The position numbers and the translations under genes are program-made. This document shows positions 13,801-21,600 of a stretch of 64,000 bases of DNA, one piece after another; position 1 is the first letter of the stretch; each line of letters starts with the position of its first letter. Source of the stretch: Siphonodentalium dalli (lineage: Eukaryota; Mollusca; Scaphopoda; Gadilida; Siphonodentaliidae). The stretch spans positions 62,375,127 to 62,439,126 of the forward strand of contig CP136061.1 in the NCBI GenBank assembly GCA_032622095.1, in the 5' to 3' direction. The notes under the pieces were generated by a model, which did no database searches, was not told where the DNA came from, and saw only the letters and a program-made list of their open reading frames with translations.

Positions 13801-13917
13801 ATGTTTCAGCATAGGTTTGACTTACTGTACCCCTCCCATGTTTCAGCACATATTTGACTTACAGTACCCGCTCCCATGGTTCAGAATAGATTTGACTTAC
13901 AGTATCCCCTCCCATGT
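13801..13917 (+). repeat. Three-copy minisatellite, unit 37-38 bp
   Basis: Units at 13801, 13838 and 13876 share the order ATG(T/G)TTCAG, ATA, TTTGACTTAC and GTACCC/ATCCCCTCCC. Confidence 0.85.
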
Positions 13918-14536
13918 TGGGCCATAATTTCTGGAAATTGTGTGATTGGTTCAGGAATTTACGTCGCGAATCATGTACGTCTTTCTTGATTGGTCCGTGC
14001 ATTGATTTGTTAATTCGTTCATTCATGATTGTGTTCATTCGTCCATTCGTTCATTGTCGGAGTTTCTGTCTATATGGCTGTGTGAGCATCGTCGTGCAGG
14101 GAACAAACATGGCTACATCCCCAATGCGAAATAGTCAGGTTTTCCAAATTTCTGACCAAAAATACCCAATTCACAGAATGGGATTACCCATCATGTTCAT
14201 GAATATGTTCAAGTCTTCTAGCACGATTCCCATAACACAGGAATGACAATATAAGAAATACATTAAACTGTCTAATTACACTAAGTTTCACAATGAAAAC
14301 GATTGTTAATATGGTATCTATATATTAATAAAAATAATAAATTTAGTTTAAAGCCGTAAATCCTCATAGAGCTCTTAGGCTTTACATCAATACATATACA
14401 ATGATGATTAGAACATAGTAAGAAATATCAATTATGTACAATGAATTGCCCATCTGGCTACCATCAGTGGGTCAGATGATACACACGTTGAAACAGATGC
14501 GTTTTAAGTTTAGATGTGAACATTTTGAGCGACTGG
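13918..14536. other. Intergenic stretch left of the viral-like block
   Basis: No recognised gene. The frame at 13914-14246 includes repetitive TTCGTTCATT segments and no known motif. Confidence 0.4.
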
Positions 14537-14792
14537 GGTAGTAGTATTGGCCGTCACTCTGGCCCACCCCCCCCCCCTGCTCGTCGTCAATCTGGCCCAT
14601 GGGCCAGAGTGCCAGTCCCAAAACTGAGGTGGGCCAGAAGAAAAAAAGGAAAAAACCTGGGACTGGCACTCTGGCCCATGGGCCAGAGTGCCAGTCCCAG
14701 AACTGAGGTGGGCCAGAAAAAAAAAACCCTGGGACTGGCACTCTGGCCCATGGGCCAGAGTGCCAGCCAGCGAGGGGGTGGGCCAGAGTGTC
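14537..14792 (+). repeat. Array of GGCCCATGGGCC / GGGCCAGAGTG palindromic modules
   Basis: Three GGCCCATGGGCC cores (around 14595, 14677, 14747), each flanked by inverted CACTCTG/CAGAGTG. They alternate with GTGCCAGTCCCA...CTGAGGTGGGCCAGAA units and A-rich tracts. The local GC content is far above the surroundings. The same module is found at 15208-15285, 16568-16625 and 22313-22475, always in or beside the viral-like block. Proteins predicted through it (GPWA, PMGQ) are artefacts. Confidence 0.85.
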
Positions 14793-14975
14793 AGCCCAGG
14801 GTCGGATTCATCGGTCCAGAGGTTGTGTTAGATTCCAAAGAGTAAGGTGAGCGCTTCGAATGGATTTTTTGACAGAAAAGAGCACAATTTACCAATATAT
14901 CGATTTTTTTTCTCGGATTATAATGCCAGTGTGGTAAGTGAAGGGCGCTCCCCTTCGCTGTACACATTGAACTTA
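14760..14975 (+). repeat. Left copy of a ~210-bp direct repeat flanking the viral-like block
   Basis: It matches 22435-22645 in the same orientation at about 95% by eye. Landmarks: CCAGCGAGGG, GATTCATCGGTCCAGAGGTT, AAGAGTAAGGTGAGCGCTTC, GAGCACAATTTACCAATATA and AGGGCGCTCCCCTTCGCTG. Identity stops just after GTACACATTG on the right and in the module array on the left. It encloses roughly 7.5 kb holding the capsid, protease and small genes. Confidence 0.85.
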
Positions 14976-15017
14976 GAATAATACCGAGAAAAATAGATGT
15001 GTTGGTAAATTGTGCTA
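14879..15017. repeat. Inverted repeat centred on AAGGGCGCTCCCCTT
   Basis: GCACAATTTACCAATATATC (14880 on) pairs imperfectly with the complement of GTGTTGGTAAATTGTGC (about 15001-15017), and the pairing extends through TTTCTCGG/CCGAGAAA. The centre GTGAAGGGCGCTCCCCTTCGC is itself near-palindromic. A small perfect hairpin GTCTTCGAA/TTCGAAGAC follows at about 15050-15072. The arrangement resembles two terminal repeats joined head to head, which is inference. Confidence 0.6.
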
Positions 15018-15207
15018 TTTTACCAATGCATTTTTTAACAAAAGCGAAAGTCTTCGAATAAATTCGAAGACGCTAGCGTTGTAAAATGTACTCGCAGAAG
15101 TTACCTTTCAGTGAAATATGTTATGAGATAATGGTAAAATGGTACAGATAGAATTTTCCCGAGTCAAATCGGTGTTTTATTCATAGAAATATGATGTTTT
15201 TGACACT

Positions 15208-15285
15208 GGGTTGTCACTCTGACCCACCCCTAGCTGACTGTCACTCTGGCCCATGGGTCAGAGTGACAACCCAGGTTATGGGACA
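15208..15285. repeat. GGGTCAGAGTGAC module (variant palindrome)
   Basis: GGGTTGTCACTCTGACCCA and TGGGTCAGAGTGACAACCC form an inverted pair around a second inner copy of CACTCTGGCCCATGGG. It is a diverged version of the module in the array at 14537. Confidence 0.75.
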
Positions 15286-15323
15286 TGTCACTGACACACC
15301 CCACGTCGCTCGAGGTATTCCGA

Positions 15324-15412
15324 AAAAAAGAAACACACTTGAATTGACGTTCGGAGAGATTTGGTGAAATACGCAATGACGTCGTCGGAGGCGTCCGCGC
15401 GTTTCATATAAT
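15324..15412 (+). promoter_or_regulatory. Promoter-like block, inverted twin of 17005-17095
   Basis: Contains AAAAAGAAACACACTTGAA, TGACGTTCGG, ATTTGGT, CAATGACGTCGTCGG, GTCCGCGCGTTT and a TATA-like CATATAATAT. The same order, complemented, occupies 17095-17005. The TATA-like element lies about 36 bp upstream of the ATG at 15448, and its twin about 35 bp upstream of the ATG of the minus-strand gene ending its upstream side at 16970. The conserved order and equal spacing suggest either shared promoters or inward-reading terminal inverted repeats. Confidence 0.65.
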
Positions 15413-15447
15413 ATGGAGCGCAGTGTAACGTTTTTTTTATCTTCAAA

Positions 15448-15801
15448 ATGTTCTCTAAACTAAAAGAGAAAATTTTGCTAAAATTCTCTGCCGATGCTCG
15501 ATTAAAGTATTGGCAGAAGAATGATAGAGATTCGGAGAGCCATAAGTTAGCCATTAGAGCTGGAGTTCAAGAATTCCTGCAAAGACGGAGACCTAGTCCT
15601 CCCAAGGTGTATGTGGAAACTCCAGAGTGGAACCCCACGTATAAGGAGGGAGCATTATATCCAGAATGGTCTGAATTTAATCCTCCAAAGCCGCTACCAA
15701 TGTGGATTACCACTGAGGCAGCAGAATACGTGCCGGATCCATACTGGAGAACCACATATAACAAGGGAGGATTTTATCCTGATTTGTCTGAATTTTATTG
15801 A
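15448..15801 (+). CDS. Small protein with two tandem aromatic repeats, unknown function
   Basis: A 117-codon complete frame, ATG to TGA. The first ~50 residues are basic (MFSKLKEKILLKFSADARLK...QRRRP). After residue 55 come two related segments of about 22 residues (58-78 and 96-117), each with P-x-W/Y-x-x-TY-x-G-x-YP-x-SEF. I do not recognise the family. It is read toward the minus-strand genes and has a promoter-like block 36 bp upstream. ATTAAA at 15879 could serve as poly(A) signal. Start choice: the first ATG after the TATA-like element that opens the frame. The repeat structure, intact frame and promoter argue for a real gene of the viral-like element. A role in the virion or replication cannot be read from the sequence. 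Confidence 0.6.
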   Translation: MFSKLKEKILLKFSADARLKYWQKNDRDSESHKLAIRAGVQEFLQRRRPSPPKVYVETPEWNPTYKEGALYPEWSEFNPPKPLPMWITTEAAEYVPDPYWRTTYNKGGFYPDLSEFY

Positions 15802-15944
15802 CTCGGCAAACAATTTAAACGGCCCTTTTCATGGCCACCCAAATTTTTCAAAAGATACGCTCTGAAATTGCTAAAGTAATTAAATCAATAATATTTTATT
15901 TACCAATTTTAACTTTTCATGGAAGATTATCGCGATAAACGTCT
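15802..15944. terminator. Shared 3' region of convergent genes
   Basis: ATTAAA on plus (15879-15884) and AATAAA on minus (TTTATT at 15895-15900) lie within 20 bp of each other between the plus-strand frame ending at 15801 and the minus-strand frame ending at 15945. This is what a compact convergent pair would use for 3' processing. The inference rests on signal position only. Confidence 0.5.
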
Positions 15945-16298
15945 TTATCTCTTTCTGCTAGGCAAAGTGATTTGCTTAATTTCAGTATCGTTAGCGCCTT
16001 TGGTTACAGCGTTTATCACTTCCATCTGCGAATCCTCCGTGTTTAGAATAGTGATTTCATCATTTGCCACCTCGGTTGAGGCGTATAATTCACCGCTCTC
16101 AGTTTTCACATCCGCGATCTCGTTAATTGACATCGCAGTTGAGTTGCATTGTTCCCCACTTTCAGCTTTCACATCCGCGATCTCGTTAGTTGATGTCTCA
16201 GTTTGATCAATGTCCATTACATCACATGGTGTGAGATAATCGTTGTCTGATGTGTGCGTCCAAGTAGACTTCCCAGGAGTAGATTCACTCACCATCAA
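15945..16298 (-). CDS. Acidic protein with duplicated NEIADVK-ESGE motif
   Basis: A 117-codon frame rich in Ser, Thr, Asp and Glu. It contains an internal duplication, NEIADVKAESGE and NEIADVKTESGE, followed by a weaker third copy (NDEITILNTEDS), and ends in a basic SRKR. It overlaps the end of the CCHC frame (16285-16482) by 14 bp, which fits a compact viral-type gene cluster. An AATAAA signal follows about 45 bp downstream. I recognise no family. The repeats and even composition suggest a disordered protein; a non-coding repeat with an open frame is an alternative. Confidence 0.45.
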   Translation of the reverse strand: MMVSESTPGKSTWTHTSDNDYLTPCDVMDIDQTETSTNEIADVKAESGEQCNSTAMSINEIADVKTESGELYASTEVANDEITILNTEDSQMEVINAVTKGANDTEIKQITLPSRKR

Positions 16299-16482
16299 TG
16301 ATGATTTTTTTCATCTGATCAATCTTCTTTTTCGTAGTGCCATCACATTGAAAAGCCCAATGTGAACTCGAATTGCATCTAAAACAGTTACCGTATGGTG
16401 GTATCCACTTTGTATTCTTTAAAACTTCTAATGCAATTTTTCGTAAATGTTGTATGTTGTTACTCTGCAAACGTGGATCCAT
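16285..16482 (-). CDS. Small CCHC zinc-knuckle protein
   Basis: A 65-codon frame starting MDPRLQS. Residues 33-46 read CFRCNSSSHWAFQC, an exact C-x2-C-x4-H-x4-C zinc knuckle (C33, C36, H41, C46). In known families this knuckle binds single-stranded nucleic acid, as in nucleocapsid-type proteins. It is flanked by helical, basic segments (QHLRKIALEVLKN and KKKIDQMKKII). It lies between the OTU-like frame and the acidic frame on the same strand, with 14-bp and 17-bp overlap or spacing. The exact knuckle makes a real gene likely. The element it serves is inferred from position. Confidence 0.6.
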   Translation of the reverse strand: MDPRLQSNNIQHLRKIALEVLKNTKWIPPYGNCFRCNSSSHWAFQCDGTTKKKIDQMKKIIIDGE

Positions 16483-16499
16483 TGTGAGCGTTCGGTGCG

Positions 16500-16970
16500 T
16501 TATTCAGTCGTCAGTGAAATGACGACGTGGTGGAAAAGCGCGTCGCTTTTATGCTCTGACACGGCGACTGGCCCATGGGCCAGAGTGTCGACGAGCGAGG
16601 GGGTGGGCCAGAGTGACGGCCTAGGGTGCGGTATACTCGGCTGCTGTATACTCACACCCTTCAATGGGGATACGTCTAATATGTACTGCTTCTTCTCTCT
16701 CCAAAACACGAACTTTCTCTGCAGAAGGGTTGCCGCCACCGCAAGTAAGACACCTGTTGTCCCAAGCCATTCGACGTGTTCCGTCTCCTGTCCACTGAAC
16801 ATTGTAGGATTGCGAGCCCAAGTTGCACAGACAAAAGTTAATAGTTCAAAGAACTTTTCACCTGTACCATACACTGCACAGGAAAGTGTCTCCCACACCG
16901 CAATGTCCCTCGGGGCCGATACACGGATGGCTCTGACATAAGATCCGAGATCAGTTTTAGGGTATTCCAT
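16500..16970 (-). CDS. Possible OTU-like domain protein, 3' half replaced by a GC module
   Basis: A 156-codon frame whose first ~105 residues look like a folded domain: GSYVRAIRVSAPRDIAVWETLSCAVYGT, FFELLTFVCATWARN, then HVEWLGTTGVLLAVAATLLQRKFVFW. The order of a Cys/Gly-bearing start, a helical middle, and a WG-x-x-x-LLAVAATLL step followed by a short strand recalls OTU cysteine-protease-like domains of invertebrate mobile elements. The usual DGNC catalytic box is not visible, so an enzyme is not supported. From about residue 115 the frame runs into the GGCCCATGGGCC module (16568-16625), and its C-terminus is probably artificial. A TATA-like element lies ~35 bp upstream within the inverted promoter-like block. 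Confidence 0.4.
   Translation of the reverse strand: MEYPKTDLGSYVRAIRVSAPRDIAVWETLSCAVYGTGEKFFELLTFVCATWARNPTMFSGQETEHVEWLGTTGVLLAVAATLLQRKFVFWREKKQYILDVSPLKGVSIQQPSIPHPRPSLWPTPSLVDTLAHGPVAVSEHKSDALFHHVVISLTTE
16568..16625. repeat. GGCCCATGGGCC/GGGCCAGAGTG module inside the OTU-like frame
   Basis: TGGCCCATGGGCCAGAGTGT followed by CGACGAGCGAGG and GGGCCAGAGTGACGG, nearly identical to one unit of 22313-22375. It interrupts the 3' part of the minus-strand frame at 16500-16970. Confidence 0.8.
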
Positions 16971-17004
16971 CGTGGAGAAAATGATATATTCTAAATGGGG
17001 TTTT

Positions 17005-17095
17005 GTTATATGTAAAACGCGCGGACGTCATTGGCGACGTTATTGTGTTTTTCTACCAAATTTCCCGAACGTCATTTCAAGTGTGTTTCTTTTTG
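17005..17095 (-). promoter_or_regulatory. Promoter-like block, inverted twin of 15324-15412
   Basis: Read on the minus strand: AAAAAGAAACACACTTGAA, TGACGTTCGG, AATTTGGT, CCAATGACGTCCGCGCGTTT, then ACATATAAC about 35 bp before the start codon at 16970. Identity with the left block is roughly 80% by eye. Upstream of it (17100-17360) is AT-rich sequence holding an AATAAA on minus (17169-17174), suitable for the protease transcript. Confidence 0.65.
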
Positions 17096-17366
17096 GTGAA
17101 TTAAGATCTTCATCGACATTGCCAAAGACGATCATTAAAAACAGACACTGTTTTTCAACAACATAACTTTTATTTTTGAATTAAGAATCAACATATTAAC
17201 AACTGATCATGAAATTATCATATTTACAATCAATAACTGGTAATGCAATGAACATAATTTACATTTGGTAACTCATTTCATCATCATTAATTAACAATCA
17301 ACATATTTACAAAATGATTATGATTTGTTTTTACATATTTAAACAATTGGTAATGAGTACATTTTA

Positions 17367-17897
17367 TCAATAATGAAATTCACAGTAAGTCTTACAAGTT
17401 TGTGAAATACATGTTTTAGGTAATGTTTCTGATTCTTTTCGTAAGGGCTCATGGTCTCTATGAAACCAATCAAATACTTTTCTATCATTTTTGAAGTAGT
17501 CACCATCAAAATTCATTTCAACTAATACCTTTATACCATATCCGCTTTTCAAGAAATGTAAAGCAAATATACAGTAGATACCACACACGTTTGTACCGTG
17601 ATGTTGAAACTGCCCAACGTTTATTTTACATTCGATCGAATTTCTTTGAATAAATTATTTGATATATTTATCAATAACTGGTATCCCAAACGAATCGAAA
17701 TATGTTGCAATGTTTCCATTGAAGAAAATTGCAACCCAGTGTTCTCCTGGTTTTTCTGACGTATGCGTATTTACTATGTATGCTTTTACATGATGAGGTT
17801 TCTCGTGTGGTAACTGATCTTTTGCACACACCACACCATACAATGAACAGAGGTAGGATGATTTGTCTAGTGTATGCTGAAGTTCGCTAGTGTTCAT
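17367..17897 (-). pseudogene. Adenovirus-type (C5) cysteine protease of a Polinton/adintovirus-like element, one in-frame stop
   Basis: Adenain-like cysteine protease; in known relatives it matures capsid proteins. The first segment (17897-17655) holds AYIVNT, then PGEHWVAIFF with the likely catalytic His (residue 53) and TYFDSFG with the likely acidic residue (68). The frame is then closed by TAA at 17655-17657. With no shift, the same frame continues into NVCGIYCIFALHFL, which carries the expected catalytic Cys (about codon 105), and ends at 17367. So one nonsense codon separates His/Asp from Cys in an otherwise aligned gene of usual length (~175 codons). Its start overlaps the end of the upstream Cys/His gene by 11 bp. 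Alternatives to decay are an assembly error or stop read-through, both less likely. Confidence 0.85.
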
Positions 17898-18342
17898 CTT
17901 CGTAGTATTTTTTTACTTGTTCACACCACAAGTCAACAAAAACCGAATTAAATTGGTTATAGTTTGCATGAACAACTTCCTTTATATCTTTCCAAAGTTT
18001 GAATGCCTCAAATTTCTCTTGTGATGTAAATGATTCTATTTCTGGATACCATTGTTCCATAACTCGGTAGATGTTCAATTTAAGTAGTGCTATATCAATG
18101 AACATATCTACCCATTGTATAGATGGTGTCCAAAGACAAAGTAAATGTCGTGTCTGACTTGGATGATCTATTTTACATCCTTCACAATTGAGTGTCACTT
18201 CTTTTGAAATTTGATTTTGTATTTCATGAACGAAACATTTCTCGAAAGTTTTCCGAACTTTGTCAAGGATAGAAACATATGGAATGAAATCGAGTCCTCC
18301 AACTTCCACTCTCAATTTTTCCTCCAAATGCAATCCATCCAT
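17887..18342 (-). CDS. Cys/His-motif protein between capsid and protease, unknown function
   Basis: An intact 151-codon frame. A compact metal-site-like motif lies at residues 53-69: C53-x2-C56-x3-H60-x5-H66-x2-C69 (CEGCKIDHPSQTRHLLC). The flanks are mostly helical and acidic, with no membrane segment. It begins 4 bp after the capsid stop and overlaps the protease start by 11 bp, so the three sit as a tightly packed run on one strand. I recall similar GC-x2-DHPSQ-type proteins in invertebrate Polinton-like loci but cannot confirm this here. A structural or DNA-binding role is only a guess from context. Confidence 0.6.
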   Translation of the reverse strand: MDGLHLEEKLRVEVGGLDFIPYVSILDKVRKTFEKCFVHEIQNQISKEVTLNCEGCKIDHPSQTRHLLCLWTPSIQWVDMFIDIALLKLNIYRVMEQWYPEIESFTSQEKFEAFKLWKDIKEVVHANYNQFNSVFVDLWCEQVKKYYEDEH

Positions 18343-18346
18343 GTTT

Positions 18347-18628
18347 TTAATAATCTGTTATTATTTCTCGCAAACAGTTGATTTCAATTTGATTATCGAA
18401 CTCAGCATAGACTATCACGTTGATCACTGAAGCTAGAGCTGCAGCAAACTGAAGCTCTAACCTTATGTTTCCGGTTTGTATAGGATGCAAATGTCCTTCC
18501 TCTGCTCCTTGGTCAGGTGTGAGGTCGTAACCCAGAAACAATAACCATTCATGTATTTTTCGAGATTCAAACCAAAGGATTTGTGTAGTCCAAACATACC
18601 CGGAGACTGACACAGTGATAAATAAGAT
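18347..18628 (-). pseudogene. Major capsid protein, C-terminal fragment (Polinton/adintovirus type)
   Basis: The frame ending at 18347 shows GYDLTPDQ, GNIRLELQFA and VIVYAEFDNQIEI. This is the C-terminal signature of the double-jelly-roll capsid family often annotated in animal genomes as F54H12.2-like. Just upstream, homologous residues (GMFGL..., YMNGYCFW) continue in a different frame, so there is a single-base-type frameshift at about 18531-18545. The upstream end is cut by the 3' end of the LINE at about 18629. The rest of this part of the gene resumes beyond the LINE at 22183. The stop lies 4 bp from the next gene. The family assignment is from remembered motifs and moderately sure; that the gene is broken is seen directly. 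Confidence 0.75.
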
Positions 18629-21600
18629 AATAATATAATAATATAGAGTATTTGTATAGCGCCATATCCCGTATGGCTCATGGCGCTGAACAATTCACAC
18701 AAACGCAGTCACACACATTCACACTATAACATATACGCAATAAATAATATGCATGTATTTCAATAATTAAGTCTCCTCAACGTTTTCTGATGTTATTTGT
18801 CCGAAATGGGAGATGAATAGGTGAGTTTTTAGGGCCGATTTGAATGTTTCCAAACAGTCAGACTGTTTCACCTCTTTGGGAAGGTTGTTCCAAATGGTCG
18901 GCCCGTAGACCTCGAAAGAACGGCGACCAAAGTACATCAGATCTCGTTTAGGTACAACCATCGCATTCGCATCCTGTGATCGAAGTGGTCGAGCAGGTAC
19001 ATATTTGACCAACAATGTATCAATATATGGTGGCAAAGCATTATCAATATCCGACTTTCTATAACACAAAGTAGCATGTTTGTACACAATTCGTTCAAAT
19101 ATGGGGAGCCAATGTAATTTATACAACAGTGGGGTAACATGATCAAATTTGCCTGCACGGCACACAATTTTTGCAGCAATATTAACAATTTTTTGAAGTT
19201 TGTGAAGTTGATAATCTGGGAGTCCTGCTAAAATAGAATTACAGTAATCGATTTTGGATAACACAAATGAGGACATCAATATTTGTGTGGATTGTTCGGA
19301 GATATATGGACGTACATGCGAAATGCGCCGGAGCTCCATATATAAGGACCTGCATAGGTTGCTGATGTGAGATGACATTGAGAAGTTTTTGTCGATGGTC
19401 ACACCGAGGTTTTTAATAACATCAGAAAATTCAATTACACTGTCGCCGATGAGCGTGGCATTAAGACTGACCCCCTTCAACCGAGCGTTAGTTCCACAAA
19501 GCATAATTTCAGTTTTGCTTTCGTTAAGTTTGAGTTTGTTGATCTCCATCCATGTTTTAACTTCTGAAACGCATGTCTGAACTTGAGAAATTGCTTCGTC
19601 TAAGATCGATGGCTCAACTGATATGTACATTTGGGTATCGTCTGCATACATGTGATACTGAATGTTGTGTTTTTCGATGATGTTTCCAAGAGGCTGTGTG
19701 TAAACGAGATATAGTACAGGTCCCAGCACAGAACCTTGGGGCACTCCATATGATAGATGCACGGGGTTAGACGTCGTAGAATTAACAATAACTGATTGAG
19801 TTCTCTCGGTTACGTAAGAATGGAACCACTTTAATACCGTGCCGGACATTCCGAAAGTCACAGAAAGGCGTTTTAACAGGATGGAATGATCGAGCGTGTC
19901 AAACGCCGCAGAGAGGTCAAGGCATGTAAGAATGGAGAGTTTGCCCTCATCTGTCGCACACAGCAAGTCGTTAAAAATTCGAGTCAAGGCTGTCTCCGTA
20001 CAGTGATTTTTCTTGTAAGCTGACTGAAAGTTTTCTTCTAAATTATTGTCTTTCAAGTGTTTACGAAGTTGGTGGAGCACTACACGTTCAAGGACTTTAG
20101 ATAAGAAAGGAAGATTGGAGACTGGTCTATAGTTTTGCAGCAAATTTTGATCTAAACCAGACTTCTTTAACAATGGGGTAACACTGGCGTGTTTGAAGCA
20201 TTGGGGAACAACACCCGTTGAGAGCGAGGAGTTAATAATATCAGTTATTACATCCAAAAGTTGATCGCAGTGAATACGAAGAAGTGTTGTAGGAATGGGA
20301 TCTAACGAACATGACTTAGGTGGCATTGACAAAATCACATTCTTAACTTCTTCCGAACTCACAGATCGAAATTCGTCCATTTTTCTGTGACTTGAGAACT
20401 CCAAATATTCCGGTGCACCATGCGTTTGGTCAACAATGGCTCTGATTTTTGACACTTTGTCTCGGAAAAACAATGCAAAGGAATCAGCTAAGGTGCCAGC
20501 TGCGCGATCGTTGGGGAAAATCGATGGTTTTGACTTTCCAAGCATCGGTTTCGTGATGTTAAACAACATTTTGGTCGATTTGCAGCTGTATATTTGATTG
20601 TTGTAGAACTCAGTTTTAGCATTCTTGATGGTGACATTCAGTTGTCGATTACATTCAACATATATTTCACGATGTACTGTCAATCCGGATTTTCGCCATG
20701 TTCGTTCAGCTTGTCGTTTGATTCGTTTCGATTCAGTGACATCGGACGTTAGCCAAGGTGCCGATGTTCTGTCGCTGGCCACACGGGATATAAGGGGTGC
20801 ATGTTCGTCAAGAACCGTTGAGAGTTTGTCGTTGTAAAACAAAGCAAGATCATTATCCGATATATCAATGGAAGACAATGCGGCATCGATACTGGCTGAG
20901 AATTCAGTTCGGTCGATTGCTTTCAGATTACGTGAGGTGATCGTTTTCTTAGGAGCTGCTGACTTTACGATTTTGAGGTGGAATTGAACCAAAAAGTGAT
21001 CACCAATAGTCTTATCCAGGACCTGCAATCCACAAGCCGAGGAAGTCTCTCTCATAACAACCCAGTCGAGTATGTGCTGACGTCGGTGCGTTGGTTTGTT
21101 CACGATTTGGTGCATATCGAATTCAGTAAACACCAATTTGAGGTCGTTGACAGGTTTGTTGTCGCGGAGTTCGTAATGTAGATTTATATCTCCGAGAAAC
21201 ACAAGATGGCCGTTTGTCAGACTATATGCGGTAACAATATTACTAAATTCTGTAACGAAAGTTGAAATTTTGAACTTGTTCTTTTTGTTGGGTGGAGGTC
21301 TATACATACAAACACAAGTCACTGGATCGTTTCCCGTCTTCACCACAAATTCAACTGCTTCAAAAGTAGTGCATTTTTTTACAGTTTTCCAGGTGACAAC
21401 ATATTCGGATTTATAGAGAAGACCAACGCCTCCCCCAGTGCTGGATTTCCGTGGCGATGATATAAACGAAAATCCACATGGTGTCAGTTCGTGAATTTTA
21501 ACTTCATCACCGGCAGGTTTGAGCCATGTTTCCGTTAAGAAGAAAAGATCGCATCGGCTTTCAGTTACTAAATCGCAAATGGTATGCGTTTTATTACGGA

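Noticed and set aside
14472-14845. Overlapping frames with repeated GPWA/PMGQ peptides
   Set aside because: They translate the palindromic GGCCCATGGGCC modules and not a conserved protein.
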